Below are positions 1 through 6,925 of a stretch of 10,616 nt of DNA, one piece after another. The stretch covers positions 1-10,616 of the forward strand of contig JAFGBE010000065.1 in NCBI GenBank assembly GCA_016933315.1, read 5' to 3'. Under the pieces are notes generated by a model. It was not told where the DNA came from. It saw only the letters and a list, made by a program, of their open reading frames with translations, and did no database searches. Origin of the DNA: Candidatus Auribacterota bacterium. GTDB lineage: Bacteria; Auribacterota; UBA6266. The translations under genes were made by a program, and so were the position numbers. The first letter of the stretch is position 1. Each line of letters begins with the position of its first letter.

Positions 1-1569
1 AATCCTCGTTCCTTCCGCGCCAAAACCCTCCGCCAACTTTATAAAATCCGGCAGATAAGGATGGCATTTTTTATCTTTGCAGAATGTAACACCTTTCTCC
101 CCGTCAGGCCCGCTGGCATTTAAAATCGTGGAAGAATATCTGCCACCGTAGAATAATTCCTGCCACTGACGGACCATTCCAAGGCAACCGTTGTTCAATA
201 TTATGACCTTAACCGGCAGCTTATTCAGTACACAGGTAGTCAATTCCTGTATATTCATCTGAATGGAACCGTCCCCTGCAATATCAAAAACCAGTTTGTC
301 GGGACATCCCGCCTGAGCTCCCATAGCAGCCGGAAGACCGTATCCCATCGTACCCAAACCACCCGATGAAAGAAATGTTCTTGGGCGGGTATACTTATAG
401 AACTGCGCGGCCCACATCTGGTTCTGCCCGACTTCAGTTGTTATAATCGCGTCCCCTTTGGTCAGTTCACATATTTTCTCTATAACAAACTGCGGCTTAA
501 GCCCGCCTTTTCCGTAAGAAAGAGGATATTCTTTTTTCCACCCTGCTATCTTCCCCAGCCATGGCTGCGTATTACATTTCTTTATGTTTTTTATAATTTC
601 CGCAAGAACCTTTTTAACATCCCCGACAACAGGAATATCTACGTTAACATTTTTCCTTATGGAAGTCGGGTCAATGTCGATATGTATAACTTTCGCATGA
701 GGCGCGAACTCGGAAACTTTACCGGTAACCCTGTCATCAAACCTCGCTCCGACAGCTATTAAAAGATCCGTATCCTGAACCGCAAGATTCGCATATTTTG
801 TCCCGTGCATACCAAGCATACCGAGAGACAGATCATCCGTTGACGGAAAAGCCCCGAGTCCAAGCAACGTAGTAGTAACAGGTATTTCCGCCTTCCTGGC
901 AAGCTTAGCCAGCTCTTCCGAACCGTTTGATATTATTACGCCTCCGCCGGCATAAATAACAGGCCGCTGGGCCGCCATTATCATTTCGGCTGCCTTCTTT
1001 ATCTGTTGGATATGCCCCTCATAATTAGGTTTGTAGCCGCGCATTTCAACCGAATCAGGATACTTATTATCGGTTAAAGCATTCTGTATGTCCTTGGGTA
1101 TATCAACCAGTACCGGGCCCGGCCTTCCTGTATTGGCTATATAAAAAGCCTCCTTGAGTATTCTGGGCAGCTCGTTAACATCTTTAACGAGATAATTATG
1201 TTTGGTGATAGGCCTTGTAATGCCCGTTATATCAGCTTCCTGGAACGCATCATTTCCTATCATCCTCGTAGGAACCTGCCCGGTTATAGCAACCATAGGA
1301 ACAGAGTCCATATACGCCGTAGCGATTCCGGTAACCAGGTTAGTCGCTCCCGGTCCGGAAGTCGCGATGCAAACCCCTGTTTTCCCTGTCGCCCTGGCAT
1401 ATCCATCAGCCGCATGCGCGGCGCCCTGTTCATGCCTCGTCAATATAAAGCGCAGGCCCGATTTATAAACAAGGTCAAAAATATCAAGAACCGAACCGCC
1501 CGGATAGCCAAAAACAACGTCGACTTTTTCTTTCTTGAAACTCTCAAGTAAAATTTCAGCACCTTTCAT
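1..1569 (-). CDS. ilvB: Acetolactate synthase large subunit (partial, 3' end off the window)
   Basis: This is the catalytic subunit of acetohydroxyacid synthase, which condenses pyruvate with pyruvate or 2-oxobutyrate using ThDP, FAD and Mg2+, the first common step to Val, Leu and Ile. The visible 523 residues start MKGAEILLESF after a good Shine-Dalgarno (AAAGGAG, about 6 nt before the ATG). Seen directly: the ThDP N-terminal domain with RHEQGAAHAADGYAR (catalytic Glu at residue 47) and SGPGATN (71-77); the central FAD-type domain with GARFDDRVTGK (274-284); and the C-terminal ThDP-binding GDGS (432-435) to NN (459-460). The reading frame runs open to base 1, so perhaps 40-60 C-terminal residues are missing. 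It lies 22 nt after ilvD and is clearly co-transcribed; a regulatory subunit gene (ilvN) probably follows outside the window. Oddity: residues about 484-505 form an insertion carrying two cysteines (497 and 502) where relatives usually pass straight from RYSST to PDF. Identity is secure. Confidence 0.96.
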   Translation of the reverse strand, partial: MKGAEILLESFKKEKVDVVFGYPGGSVLDIFDLVYKSGLRFILTRHEQGAAHAADGYARATGKTGVCIATSGPGATNLVTGIATAYMDSVPMVAITGQVPTRMIGNDAFQEADITGITRPITKHNYLVKDVNELPRILKEAFYIANTGRPGPVLVDIPKDIQNALTDNKYPDSVEMRGYKPNYEGHIQQIKKAAEMIMAAQRPVIYAGGGVIISNGSEELAKLARKAEIPVTTTLLGLGAFPSTDDLSLGMLGMHGTKYANLAVQDTDLLIAVGARFDDRVTGKVSEFAPHAKVIHIDIDPTSIRKNVNVDIPVVGDVKKVLAEIIKNIKKCNTQPWLGKIAGWKKEYPLSYGKGGLKPQFVIEKICELTKGDAIITTEVGQNQMWAAQFYKYTRPRTFLSSGGLGTMGYGLPAAMGAQAGCPDKLVFDIAGDGSIQMNIQELTTCVLNKLPVKVIILNNGCLGMVRQWQELFYGGRYSSTILNASGPDGEKGVTFCKDKKCHPYLPDFIKLAEGFGAEGTRI

Positions 1570-1591
1570 ATCTATCTCCTTTAAAATAACT

Positions 1592-3250
1592 TTACTTTTT
1601 AAAAACAGCGCCTGTCCCGGCAGAGGTAACCATATCGGAATAACGGGCAAGATAACCTTTATTTATTCCGCGGTTTTTAAGCTTTATGGTCTTTTTCCTT
1701 TTTTCTATCTCGGATTTCCCTATTTCAAGCTCAATCTTGCGCGCGCGGATATCTAAATTTATCTTATCCCCGTCCTTAACATAAGCTATCAGCCCCCCCG
1801 CAGCGGCCTCAGGCGACACATGTCCGACACACGGCCCTCTTGTTCCCCCGGAAAAACGGCCGTCAGTTATCAGCGCAACTGAATTCCCAAGGCCTTTTCC
1901 CATCAGGGCGGCAGTGGGAGAAAGCATTTCTCTCATGCCGGGCCCGCCTTTAGGTCCTTCATATCTTATGACAATAAACATCCCTTTCTTAATTTTACCT
2001 CCGACTATCGCCTTCATAGCGTCTTCTTCCCTGTCAAAACACTTTGCGGCTCCCGTGAACCTCATCATATCGGGTTCAACAGCAGACTGCTTGACCACAG
2101 CACCGCCTTCTGCCAGGTTTCCCCGCAGAACAGCTATACCTCCCTGTTTATGATGAGCTTTGTTCATCGGTCTTATAACATCATCATCTCTTATTTCCGC
2201 TTTTCCTGCTATTTGAGCCGTAGTCAGGCCGGAAACAGTCGGCCTGGCCGCAATTTTTTTGCCCAACCTTTTAAATACAGCCGGGATACCCCCTGCATAA
2301 TGCAAATCTTCCATAAAATACCCGCCGGGCGACGGATTCATCTTGGCTATATGCGGCGTTTTCATGCTGATTTCGTCAAAAACTTCCAGAGGCAACTCTA
2401 TTCCCGCTTCATGAGCTATAGCCGTAATATGCAATACCGTATTAGTTGAACCTCCCAGGGCCATATCTACCTTAATGGCATTTTCTATAGATTTACGGTC
2501 AACAACCTTTTTCGGTGTAATATTATTTCTCGCCAGTTCAACCGCCCTTATTCCGCTCTCATGCGCTATTCTCTTTTTCTGCGCCGAAACGGCAAGCGCG
2601 GTCGCACAATAAGGCATGGATAATCCCATCGCTTCCGTGACGCAAGCCATTGTATTGGCTGTAAACATACCCTGGCATGACCCGGCGCCGGGACACGCGA
2701 CTTTTTCCAGCTCGCATAATGTATGCTTCGATATCTTCCCGGCTTTAAATTTTCCGACAGCCTCAAATGTATCCGTTACAAGCGACGTCCTGTCGCCAAA
2801 ATACCGGCCCGTCAACATCGGGCCCGCGGTAACAACCAGGCCCGGGATATTCAGGCGGAACAATGCCATTATCATGCCCGGCGTGATTTTGTCGCAGTTC
2901 GTCAATAAAACTATACCGTCAAGGGCATGGGCCGTAACTATAGTCTCAACCATGTCGGCAATCAACTCTCTTGAGGGAAGGGAATATTTCATCCCGTCAT
3001 GGCCCATGGCAATGCCGTCGCAGATTCCGGGTATGCCGAATATAAAAGGCCTGCCTCCTCCAGCATAGACGCCATTTTCTACCGAGCGTTCAAGCTGTTT
3101 CATATCAACATGACCGGGTATCAGGTCCGTTACGGATGATGCTATACCGATAAACGGTTTTTTTAAATCTCTCTCCGTTATCCCTGTCCCGTAAAGCAAA
3201 GCCCTGTGGGGAGCTCTTTCAATACCTTTTTTAACAGCATCACTCTTCAT
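1592..3250 (-). CDS. ilvD: Dihydroxy-acid dehydratase
   Basis: IlvD dehydrates 2,3-dihydroxy-isovalerate and 2,3-dihydroxy-3-methylvalerate to the 2-oxo acids that precede Val/Leu and Ile. It is a cytoplasmic Fe-S enzyme. At 552 residues it is the usual length. Signature stretches are visible: GICDGIAMGHDGMKYSLPSRE (from 76), TNCDKITPGM (117-126, Cys119), CPGAGSCQGMFTANT (186-200, Cys192), GGSTNT (266-271) and DGRFSGGTRGPCVGHV (463-478). At residues 44-50 it has IPGHVDM, with no cysteine. This resembles E. coli IlvD (VPGHVHL, an oxygen-sensitive [4Fe-4S] enzyme) and not the three-cysteine [2Fe-2S] class of plants and mycobacteria. The related sugar-acid dehydratase Edd is a less likely alternative, given the ilvB neighbour and the leader. 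The start has AAGGAG 8 nt upstream. Expression should depend on the attenuator that ends about 90 nt upstream. Confidence 0.96.
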   Translation of the reverse strand: MKSDAVKKGIERAPHRALLYGTGITERDLKKPFIGIASSVTDLIPGHVDMKQLERSVENGVYAGGGRPFIFGIPGICDGIAMGHDGMKYSLPSRELIADMVETIVTAHALDGIVLLTNCDKITPGMIMALFRLNIPGLVVTAGPMLTGRYFGDRTSLVTDTFEAVGKFKAGKISKHTLCELEKVACPGAGSCQGMFTANTMACVTEAMGLSMPYCATALAVSAQKKRIAHESGIRAVELARNNITPKKVVDRKSIENAIKVDMALGGSTNTVLHITAIAHEAGIELPLEVFDEISMKTPHIAKMNPSPGGYFMEDLHYAGGIPAVFKRLGKKIAARPTVSGLTTAQIAGKAEIRDDDVIRPMNKAHHKQGGIAVLRGNLAEGGAVVKQSAVEPDMMRFTGAAKCFDREEDAMKAIVGGKIKKGMFIVIRYEGPKGGPGMREMLSPTAALMGKGLGNSVALITDGRFSGGTRGPCVGHVSPEAAAGGLIAYVKDGDKINLDIRARKIELEIGKSEIEKRKKTIKLKNRGINKGYLARYSDMVTSAGTGAVFKK

Positions 3251-3340
3251 AACAGGAACTCCTTCTTATGGTTATAGATTTTCAAAAATAACAGAACGCT
3301 CAAAGCACTTATGATACTTAAATTAAAACACCGTGTAAAT

Positions 3341-3376
3341 AAAAAACCCGCCGCCTCTATCCGAGGCAGCGGGTTT
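3341..3376 (-). terminator. Attenuator terminator of the ilv operon
   Basis: On the minus strand a 14-bp stem with one G-T pair (AAACCCGCTGCCTC / GAGGCGGCGGGTTT, 3363-3376 with 3344-3357) encloses a 5-nt loop and runs into six consecutive T. It sits 21 nt after the leader peptide stop and about 90 nt before the ilvD start, so it must be read through for ilvD-ilvB to be expressed. The 5' arm also pairs with a segment inside the leader ORF, which makes it conditional rather than a plain terminator. Confidence 0.93.
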
Positions 3377-3445
3377 AATTCCCACCTGATCCCTTTATCA
3401 AAAACACGCAGAGACCACCGCTACCTCGTCCCTTTTAAGGACAAG
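3362..3445 (-). promoter_or_regulatory. Competing leader RNA stems (1:2 and antiterminator 2:3)
   Basis: Two mutually exclusive pairings can be drawn by hand. The 1:2 stem uses minus-strand CTTGTCCTT and AGGGACGAG around an AAA loop (3425-3445), inside leader codons 15-21. The antiterminator pairs CGAGGTAGCGG (3418-3428, leader codons 20-24) with CCGCTGCCTCG (3362-3372), 11 bp with one G-T, which consumes the 5' arm of the terminator. A ribosome stalled in the branched-chain codon run would cover the first arm of 1:2, freeing segment 2 to form the antiterminator. Smooth translation to the stop favours the terminator. The pairings are seen; the switching logic is inferred from the E. coli ilv, leu and trp attenuators. 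Confidence 0.85.
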
Positions 3446-3487
3446 CACCAGCAACACCACGATAATAGCTTTGATAGCGGTAATCAT
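3398..3487 (-). CDS. Branched-chain amino acid leader peptide (attenuation)
   Basis: A 29-codon ORF starts with ATG 5 nt after a strong Shine-Dalgarno (AAGGAG, 3493-3498) and ends in tandem stops TGA TAA. The peptide begins MITAIKA, continues with IIVVLLVLVL at residues 8-17, and ends KRDEVAVVSACF. Fifteen of its 29 residues are Ile, Val or Leu, ten of them consecutive. It has no expected function as a protein; its translation senses charged Ile/Val/Leu tRNA and sets terminator readthrough into ilvD-ilvB. It plays the part of IlvL or IvbL of enterobacteria, though apart from the branched-chain run the sequence does not look homologous. Position, composition, Shine-Dalgarno and the overlapping RNA stems all agree. 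A membrane micropeptide is the main alternative, since the run is hydrophobic, but it would not explain the stems. Confidence 0.92.
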   Translation of the reverse strand: MITAIKAIIVVLLVLVLKRDEVAVVSACF

Positions 3488-3510
3488 ATTTTCTCCTTAA
3501 GACACTATCT

Positions 3511-3539
3511 AAAATAATATCAGATAACCAAAATGTCAA
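3511..3539 (-). promoter_or_regulatory. Sigma-70-type promoter of the ilv leader
   Basis: On the minus strand a perfect TTGACA (3534-3539) is followed after 17 nt by TATTTT (3511-3516, 4/6 matches). An alternative -10, TATTAT (3514-3519, 5/6), would leave only 14 nt. Initiation near 3504 would give a 5' UTR of about 17 nt ahead of the leader ATG. The -35 box lies in the gap just after the antiporter stop, so the ilv operon need not rely on readthrough from upstream. Confidence 0.7.
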
Positions 3540-3550
3540 GTTATAATTTT

Positions 3551-4495
3551 TCAGCCCGATGCCCTGACATAGATGCAAAATATAAAAATCACATATAGCA
3601 AAAGGAGAAAAATGCCCTCTCTTCTGCCTATTTTCCTTTTCTTATAGGCTATAAGTCCGACAAAAAGAGACCCTGCCAGAAGGCACCAATTGTCAAATCT
3701 TATCACATCTTTCGGTACGGAAAGGGGAAAAAACAACGAGACAACACCGAGAACAAAACATATATTAAAAATATTGCTCCCCAACACATTGCCTATAGAT
3801 ATGTCGCCGTGTCTTCTGTAACTTGCGACAGAGCTTGCGAAAAGTTCAGGAAGAGATGTCCCGATAGCTACGACAGTCAGGCCTATGAACAGTTTGCTTA
3901 TATTAAAAGCATCGGCTATTCCCACCGCTCCCCTGACCGTAAAGTCGCCGCCGGCAATCAAAACGGCAAGGCCTGTAACCGCCACGGCTGAATCCCACGC
4001 TGTTTTCCTTTTCTTGATTCCCGAAACAGCGCTATCGCCTATCTCCTCTTCCCTGCCGTTTTTCATAAGCAATAAGAGATACAACAGCAAAAAAACCAGC
4101 ATCATTGAACCCGTTATCCGTGTTATTTCCCCTGAAAAACAAATAGCCACGAAGAACCCGACGGTGATCAGGAATACGGGAAAATCGATCTTCAGAAGTT
4201 GATTATCAATTTTAATCGGTCTTATGATAGCCGCAATGCCAAGGACAAGGAATATATTTGATATGTTGCTGCCTACCACATTCCCTATGCAGACATCATA
4301 AGATTTATTAAGTCCCGCCAGAAAACTGACCACAAACTCAGGAGAAGATGTTCCAAACGCGCACAGAGTCAGCCCTATTATCAGCTTCTTTATCCTTAAG
4401 CTGAGGGCAATATTTACCCCACCCCGCACAAGAAATTCAGAGCCGAAATAAAGCATACAGAAACCGGCGAATAATTTAACTATATTGGGGGCCAT
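3551..4495 (-). CDS. Calcium/sodium antiporter, CaCA superfamily (YrbG-like)
   Basis: This inner-membrane cation exchanger is likely to couple Na+ (or H+) entry to Ca2+ export. The 314 residues show the internal duplication of the family. The first alpha repeat has GLTLCAFGTSSPE (41-53) followed by GNVVGSN (71-77); the second has GLTVVAIGTSLPE (205-217) followed by GNVLGSN (235-241). The Glu in each GTSxPE and the Asn in each GSN are the ion-binding positions of the family. Hydrophobic segments cover most of the chain, consistent with about ten helices, and a charged cytosolic loop (about 146-168) separates the halves. The chosen ATG has AAGGA 5 nt upstream; another ATG 4 nt earlier is out of frame. 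It starts 32 nt after the metallo-hydrolase gene and probably shares its transcript. The exact cation cannot be read from sequence. Confidence 0.92.
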   Translation of the reverse strand: MAPNIVKLFAGFCMLYFGSEFLVRGGVNIALSLRIKKLIIGLTLCAFGTSSPEFVVSFLAGLNKSYDVCIGNVVGSNISNIFLVLGIAAIIRPIKIDNQLLKIDFPVFLITVGFFVAICFSGEITRITGSMMLVFLLLYLLLLMKNGREEEIGDSAVSGIKKRKTAWDSAVAVTGLAVLIAGGDFTVRGAVGIADAFNISKLFIGLTVVAIGTSLPELFASSVASYRRHGDISIGNVLGSNIFNICFVLGVVSLFFPLSVPKDVIRFDNWCLLAGSLFVGLIAYKKRKIGRREGIFLLLLYVIFIFCIYVRASG

Positions 4496-4527
4496 TCATA
4501 TCCTTTCGGCTTTCTCAGACAGCTGTC

Positions 4528-5346
4528 TCAAGCAGACAGCGTTTTTTCTTTCTCGATTTTTCTGCTGTCAGAGATTCTGTATACGTCAGTCGGCCTGTCC
4601 TGCCACGTTAATATGATATCCGTATCATTCAATATCTTATCGGATAGCACACCCTTTATAAGTTCTTCGGCTTTTTCAGGCACATTGTGGTCGCGGCTTA
4701 AATGGGCCAGGAAAATAAACTGCAATTTGTCATCGGCAATTTCCCGCAGCAACAGCGCAAGGTCATTATTGGACAGGTGTCCTTTCCTGCTGACAATTCT
4801 CTGTTTGATCTCCCAGGGCCGTGTGCCGTTAAACACAAGAGCTTCCTCATGATTCGCTTCTATAACGATGATATTGCTGCCTTTCAGTTTTTCCTTAACA
4901 AGTCCGGAGGGATATCCTATGTCCGTTACCACACAGATTTTACCATGTTTATGGAACACCTCGTAACCGACCGGATCAACAGCATCATGTGAAATGGGAA
5001 AGGGGTTTATCTTAAACCCGCCGAGTTTCACCTCTTCCCCGTTCCTGTAAGTATCCAGGCAAGCGGCGGCACCTGTTATTTTCCTTATTTCTCCGGCTGT
5101 AAGTTCATTTGCCAGCACGGGACACCCGAAGAAATCCGATATAGGGACCAATCCTTTTATATGGTCTGAATGTTCATGTGTTACAAGTATAGCATTAACC
5201 GGCCCGCCGGAAAGGCCCTTCTCATGAAACCTTTTCAGGAATTCTTTCCTGCTCAACCCAGCATCTATGAGGAAACCTTCGTTCCCGTCGCTTACATAAA
5301 TACAGTTGCCTCTGGAACCGCTGGCCAGCACACAGATTTCCACCAT
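4528..5346 (-). CDS. MBL-fold metallo-hydrolase, YycJ/WalJ (VicX)-like
   Basis: A cytoplasmic metallo-beta-lactamase-fold hydrolase of the YycJ/WalJ type, whose characterised relatives have been linked to nucleic-acid or cell-wall homeostasis. Numbered from the ATG chosen here (272 residues): VLASGSRGNC (6-15), the metal motif HEHSDH (57-62), ISHDAVDPVGY (118-128, His120), TDIG (141-144, Asp142), KGHLSN (188-193) and LAHLSRDHN (213-221, His215). Together these supply a full set of di-metal ligands. The frame stays open upstream to an ATG at 5379 and a TTG at 5409, giving 293 residues. I prefer 5346 because family members usually begin within a few residues of the LASGSxGN strand and neither upstream start has a clear Shine-Dalgarno; the chosen one has only a weak GGA. 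It is not next to a walRK-type two-component pair, so the substrate is open. Confidence 0.87.
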   Translation of the reverse strand: MVEICVLASGSRGNCIYVSDGNEGFLIDAGLSRKEFLKRFHEKGLSGGPVNAILVTHEHSDHIKGLVPISDFFGCPVLANELTAGEIRKITGAAACLDTYRNGEEVKLGGFKINPFPISHDAVDPVGYEVFHKHGKICVVTDIGYPSGLVKEKLKGSNIIVIEANHEEALVFNGTRPWEIKQRIVSRKGHLSNNDLALLLREIADDKLQFIFLAHLSRDHNVPEKAEELIKGVLSDKILNDTDIILTWQDRPTDVYRISDSRKIEKEKTLSA

Positions 5347-5437
5347 GCCATCCGCACGCTGAAAACCCGGCGTTATCATATTGTTTTTACGGTCACTGAT
5401 TTTTTCCAAAATTCACACCCGAGTTCCATTTGTTAGA

Positions 5438-5465
5438 TTGACACTCCGTATTGGTAAATGCTAAT
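5438..5465 (+). promoter_or_regulatory. Candidate promoter of rpoN
   Basis: A perfect TTGACA (5438-5443) is followed after 16 nt by GCTAAT (5460-5465, 4/6 matches). Initiation near 5472 leaves about 20 nt before the rpoN ATG, much like the ilv leader promoter. A 12-bp palindrome, TTTAATATTAAA (5465-5476), overlaps the predicted start point and could be an operator or just AT-rich chance. The -10 is weak, so the call is moderate. Confidence 0.5.
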
Positions 5466-5492
5466 TTAATATTAAACATAATCAGAGGCAAT

Positions 5493-6923
5493 ATGCAATA
5501 TGAATTAGGCCAAATACAGTCCCAGCAGCAGAAATTAATGATGAGCCCGCAGATGAGGCAGGCGCTGGAAATCCTCCAGCTGCCGCTGCTTGAACTCAGG
5601 ACCATAATCCAGCAGCAGATTCAGTCAAACCCCGTGCTTGAAATCGAAGAAACCGCCGAAAAAACCGATACCGAAGACGGAAATGAGGAACCTAACCCCG
5701 ACAAAATCGAAGAACTGAATTTTAAAGAGGAATTTGATTCTCTTGTCAACACGGATGAAGAAATGAAGGAATATTTCAAAAGCGGCGGGGATTTTAAAAA
5801 ATATTCGAATGCGGACAAGGAAAGAAGGGATTACCTCGAGAGCCTGATAACACGGCCTGAAACACTCGAGGAATACCTGGAATTCCAGTTGAATATCATG
5901 CTCGATTCCGACAAAGAAAAAGCCATAGGTAAGATCATTATCGGGAACCTTGATAAAAACGGCTATCTTAAAGCATCCCTGGAAGAATTGGCAAAAGAAA
6001 GCTCCGAAGCCGAGGCGGAGGTGTTGAAAGTCCTTTTGAAAATACGCCAGTTCGACCCGCCCGGAATCGCGGCCAGCAACATAAAAGAATGCCTTTCAAT
6101 CCAAATTGAAAGGAAGGGGATAAAAAATAAAACTGTAGAAAAGATTATAAATGAGAAGCTTGAACTCCTGGGAAAGAAACAGTTCGATAAAATATCAAGG
6201 GATTTACATGTTTCCATCGGCGAAGTCAGGGATGCCGAAAAGATAATATCATCGTTAAACCCGAAACCGGCTATCTCTTTCGAACAGGCCGAAATACCTT
6301 ATATAAGCCCCGATGTCACAGTTGAGAAAACGGACAACGGCTTCGAGGTAATACTGAACGACGAGTACATACCGCGCATAAAGATCAGCAATTTCTATAA
6401 AAAATCCATACAAGATGAACACACATCGAAAAACATCAAGCAATATATAAGAGAAAAAATCAGCGAAGGGAAATGGCTCATAAAGAACATCTACCAGAGA
6501 CAACAGACCATATATAATATCGCAAAAGAGATACTCTCATACCAGCTTGATTTCTTTGAAAAAGGGCCCAAGTTCCTGAAGCCTATGGTCCTGCAAAGTA
6601 TTTCGTCCAGGCTTAACATACATGAATCAACAGTGAGCAGGGCGACAAACAGCAAGTACCTGCAGTGTTCATGGGGACTTTACCCCATAAAATATTTTTT
6701 TACTTCATCCCTTAATACTGCAAGCGGCGAAGCAGTCTCCGCCCAGAGAGTAAAAGACCTTATAGCCGAAATCGTTTCCTCCGAAGACAAGACAAAGCCC
6801 TACAGCGACGATGCTATTGCCGAAATGATAAAAAAAGAAGGGATAGATGTCGCGAGGAGGACAATTGCCAAATACCGCGAGGAGGCGGGTATTTATTCCT
6901 CGCGCATGAGAAAAAATTCCTGA
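5493..6923 (+). CDS. rpoN: RNA polymerase sigma-54 factor
   Basis: Sigma-54 directs RNA polymerase to -24/-12 promoters and needs enhancer-binding ATPase activators. Numbered from the chosen ATG (476 residues): the Gln/Leu-rich activator-interacting region I begins MQYELGQIQSQQQKLMMSPQ and continues through LQLPLLELRTIIQQQIQSNP (28-47). An acidic linker spans about 51-110. The core-binding region includes RQFDPPGIAASNIKECL (185-201). The helix-turn-helix lies around 373-403 (LNIHESTVSRATNSKYLQ), and the RpoN box is at 454-463 (ARRTIAKYRE). All domains are present and length is normal. The ATG at 5493 has AGAGG 4 nt upstream. A TTG 42 nt earlier in the same frame was rejected because it falls inside the predicted promoter. 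It diverges from the metallo-hydrolase gene. The usual partners lptB, hpf and ptsN are not adjacent. Confidence 0.97.
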   Translation: MQYELGQIQSQQQKLMMSPQMRQALEILQLPLLELRTIIQQQIQSNPVLEIEETAEKTDTEDGNEEPNPDKIEELNFKEEFDSLVNTDEEMKEYFKSGGDFKKYSNADKERRDYLESLITRPETLEEYLEFQLNIMLDSDKEKAIGKIIIGNLDKNGYLKASLEELAKESSEAEAEVLKVLLKIRQFDPPGIAASNIKECLSIQIERKGIKNKTVEKIINEKLELLGKKQFDKISRDLHVSIGEVRDAEKIISSLNPKPAISFEQAEIPYISPDVTVEKTDNGFEVILNDEYIPRIKISNFYKKSIQDEHTSKNIKQYIREKISEGKWLIKNIYQRQQTIYNIAKEILSYQLDFFEKGPKFLKPMVLQSISSRLNIHESTVSRATNSKYLQCSWGLYPIKYFFTSSLNTASGEAVSAQRVKDLIAEIVSSEDKTKPYSDDAIAEMIKKEGIDVARRTIAKYREEAGIYSSRMRKNS

Positions 6924-6925
6924 TA

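Noticed and set aside
2616..3068. A 150-codon open frame on the plus strand opposite ilvD, and similar long frames opposite ilvB, rlmN and the DUF748-like gene.
   Set aside because: They are antisense to genes with clear family motifs, show no recognisable domain and have no convincing ribosome binding site.
3251..3340. The untranslated stretch between the attenuator and ilvD, examined for a riboswitch or second promoter.
   Set aside because: It is AT-rich and shows no conserved aptamer-like fold or clear -35/-10 pair; it holds only the ilvD Shine-Dalgarno.
3311..3517. A 68-codon plus-strand frame across the ilv leader region.
   Set aside because: It reads through the attenuator stems on the wrong strand, has no Shine-Dalgarno, and is explained by the leader on the minus strand.
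4517..4528. A 12-bp perfect palindrome, AGACAGCTGTCT, between the metallo-hydrolase and antiporter genes, considered as a terminator or operator.
   Set aside because: It has no loop and no T-run, lies within a 32-nt operon gap, and has no second copy at a promoter. Chance is sufficient.
5451..5492. In-frame TTG extension of rpoN by 14 codons.
   Set aside because: It falls inside the predicted promoter, lacks a Shine-Dalgarno, and would precede the canonical N-terminus of sigma-54 region I.
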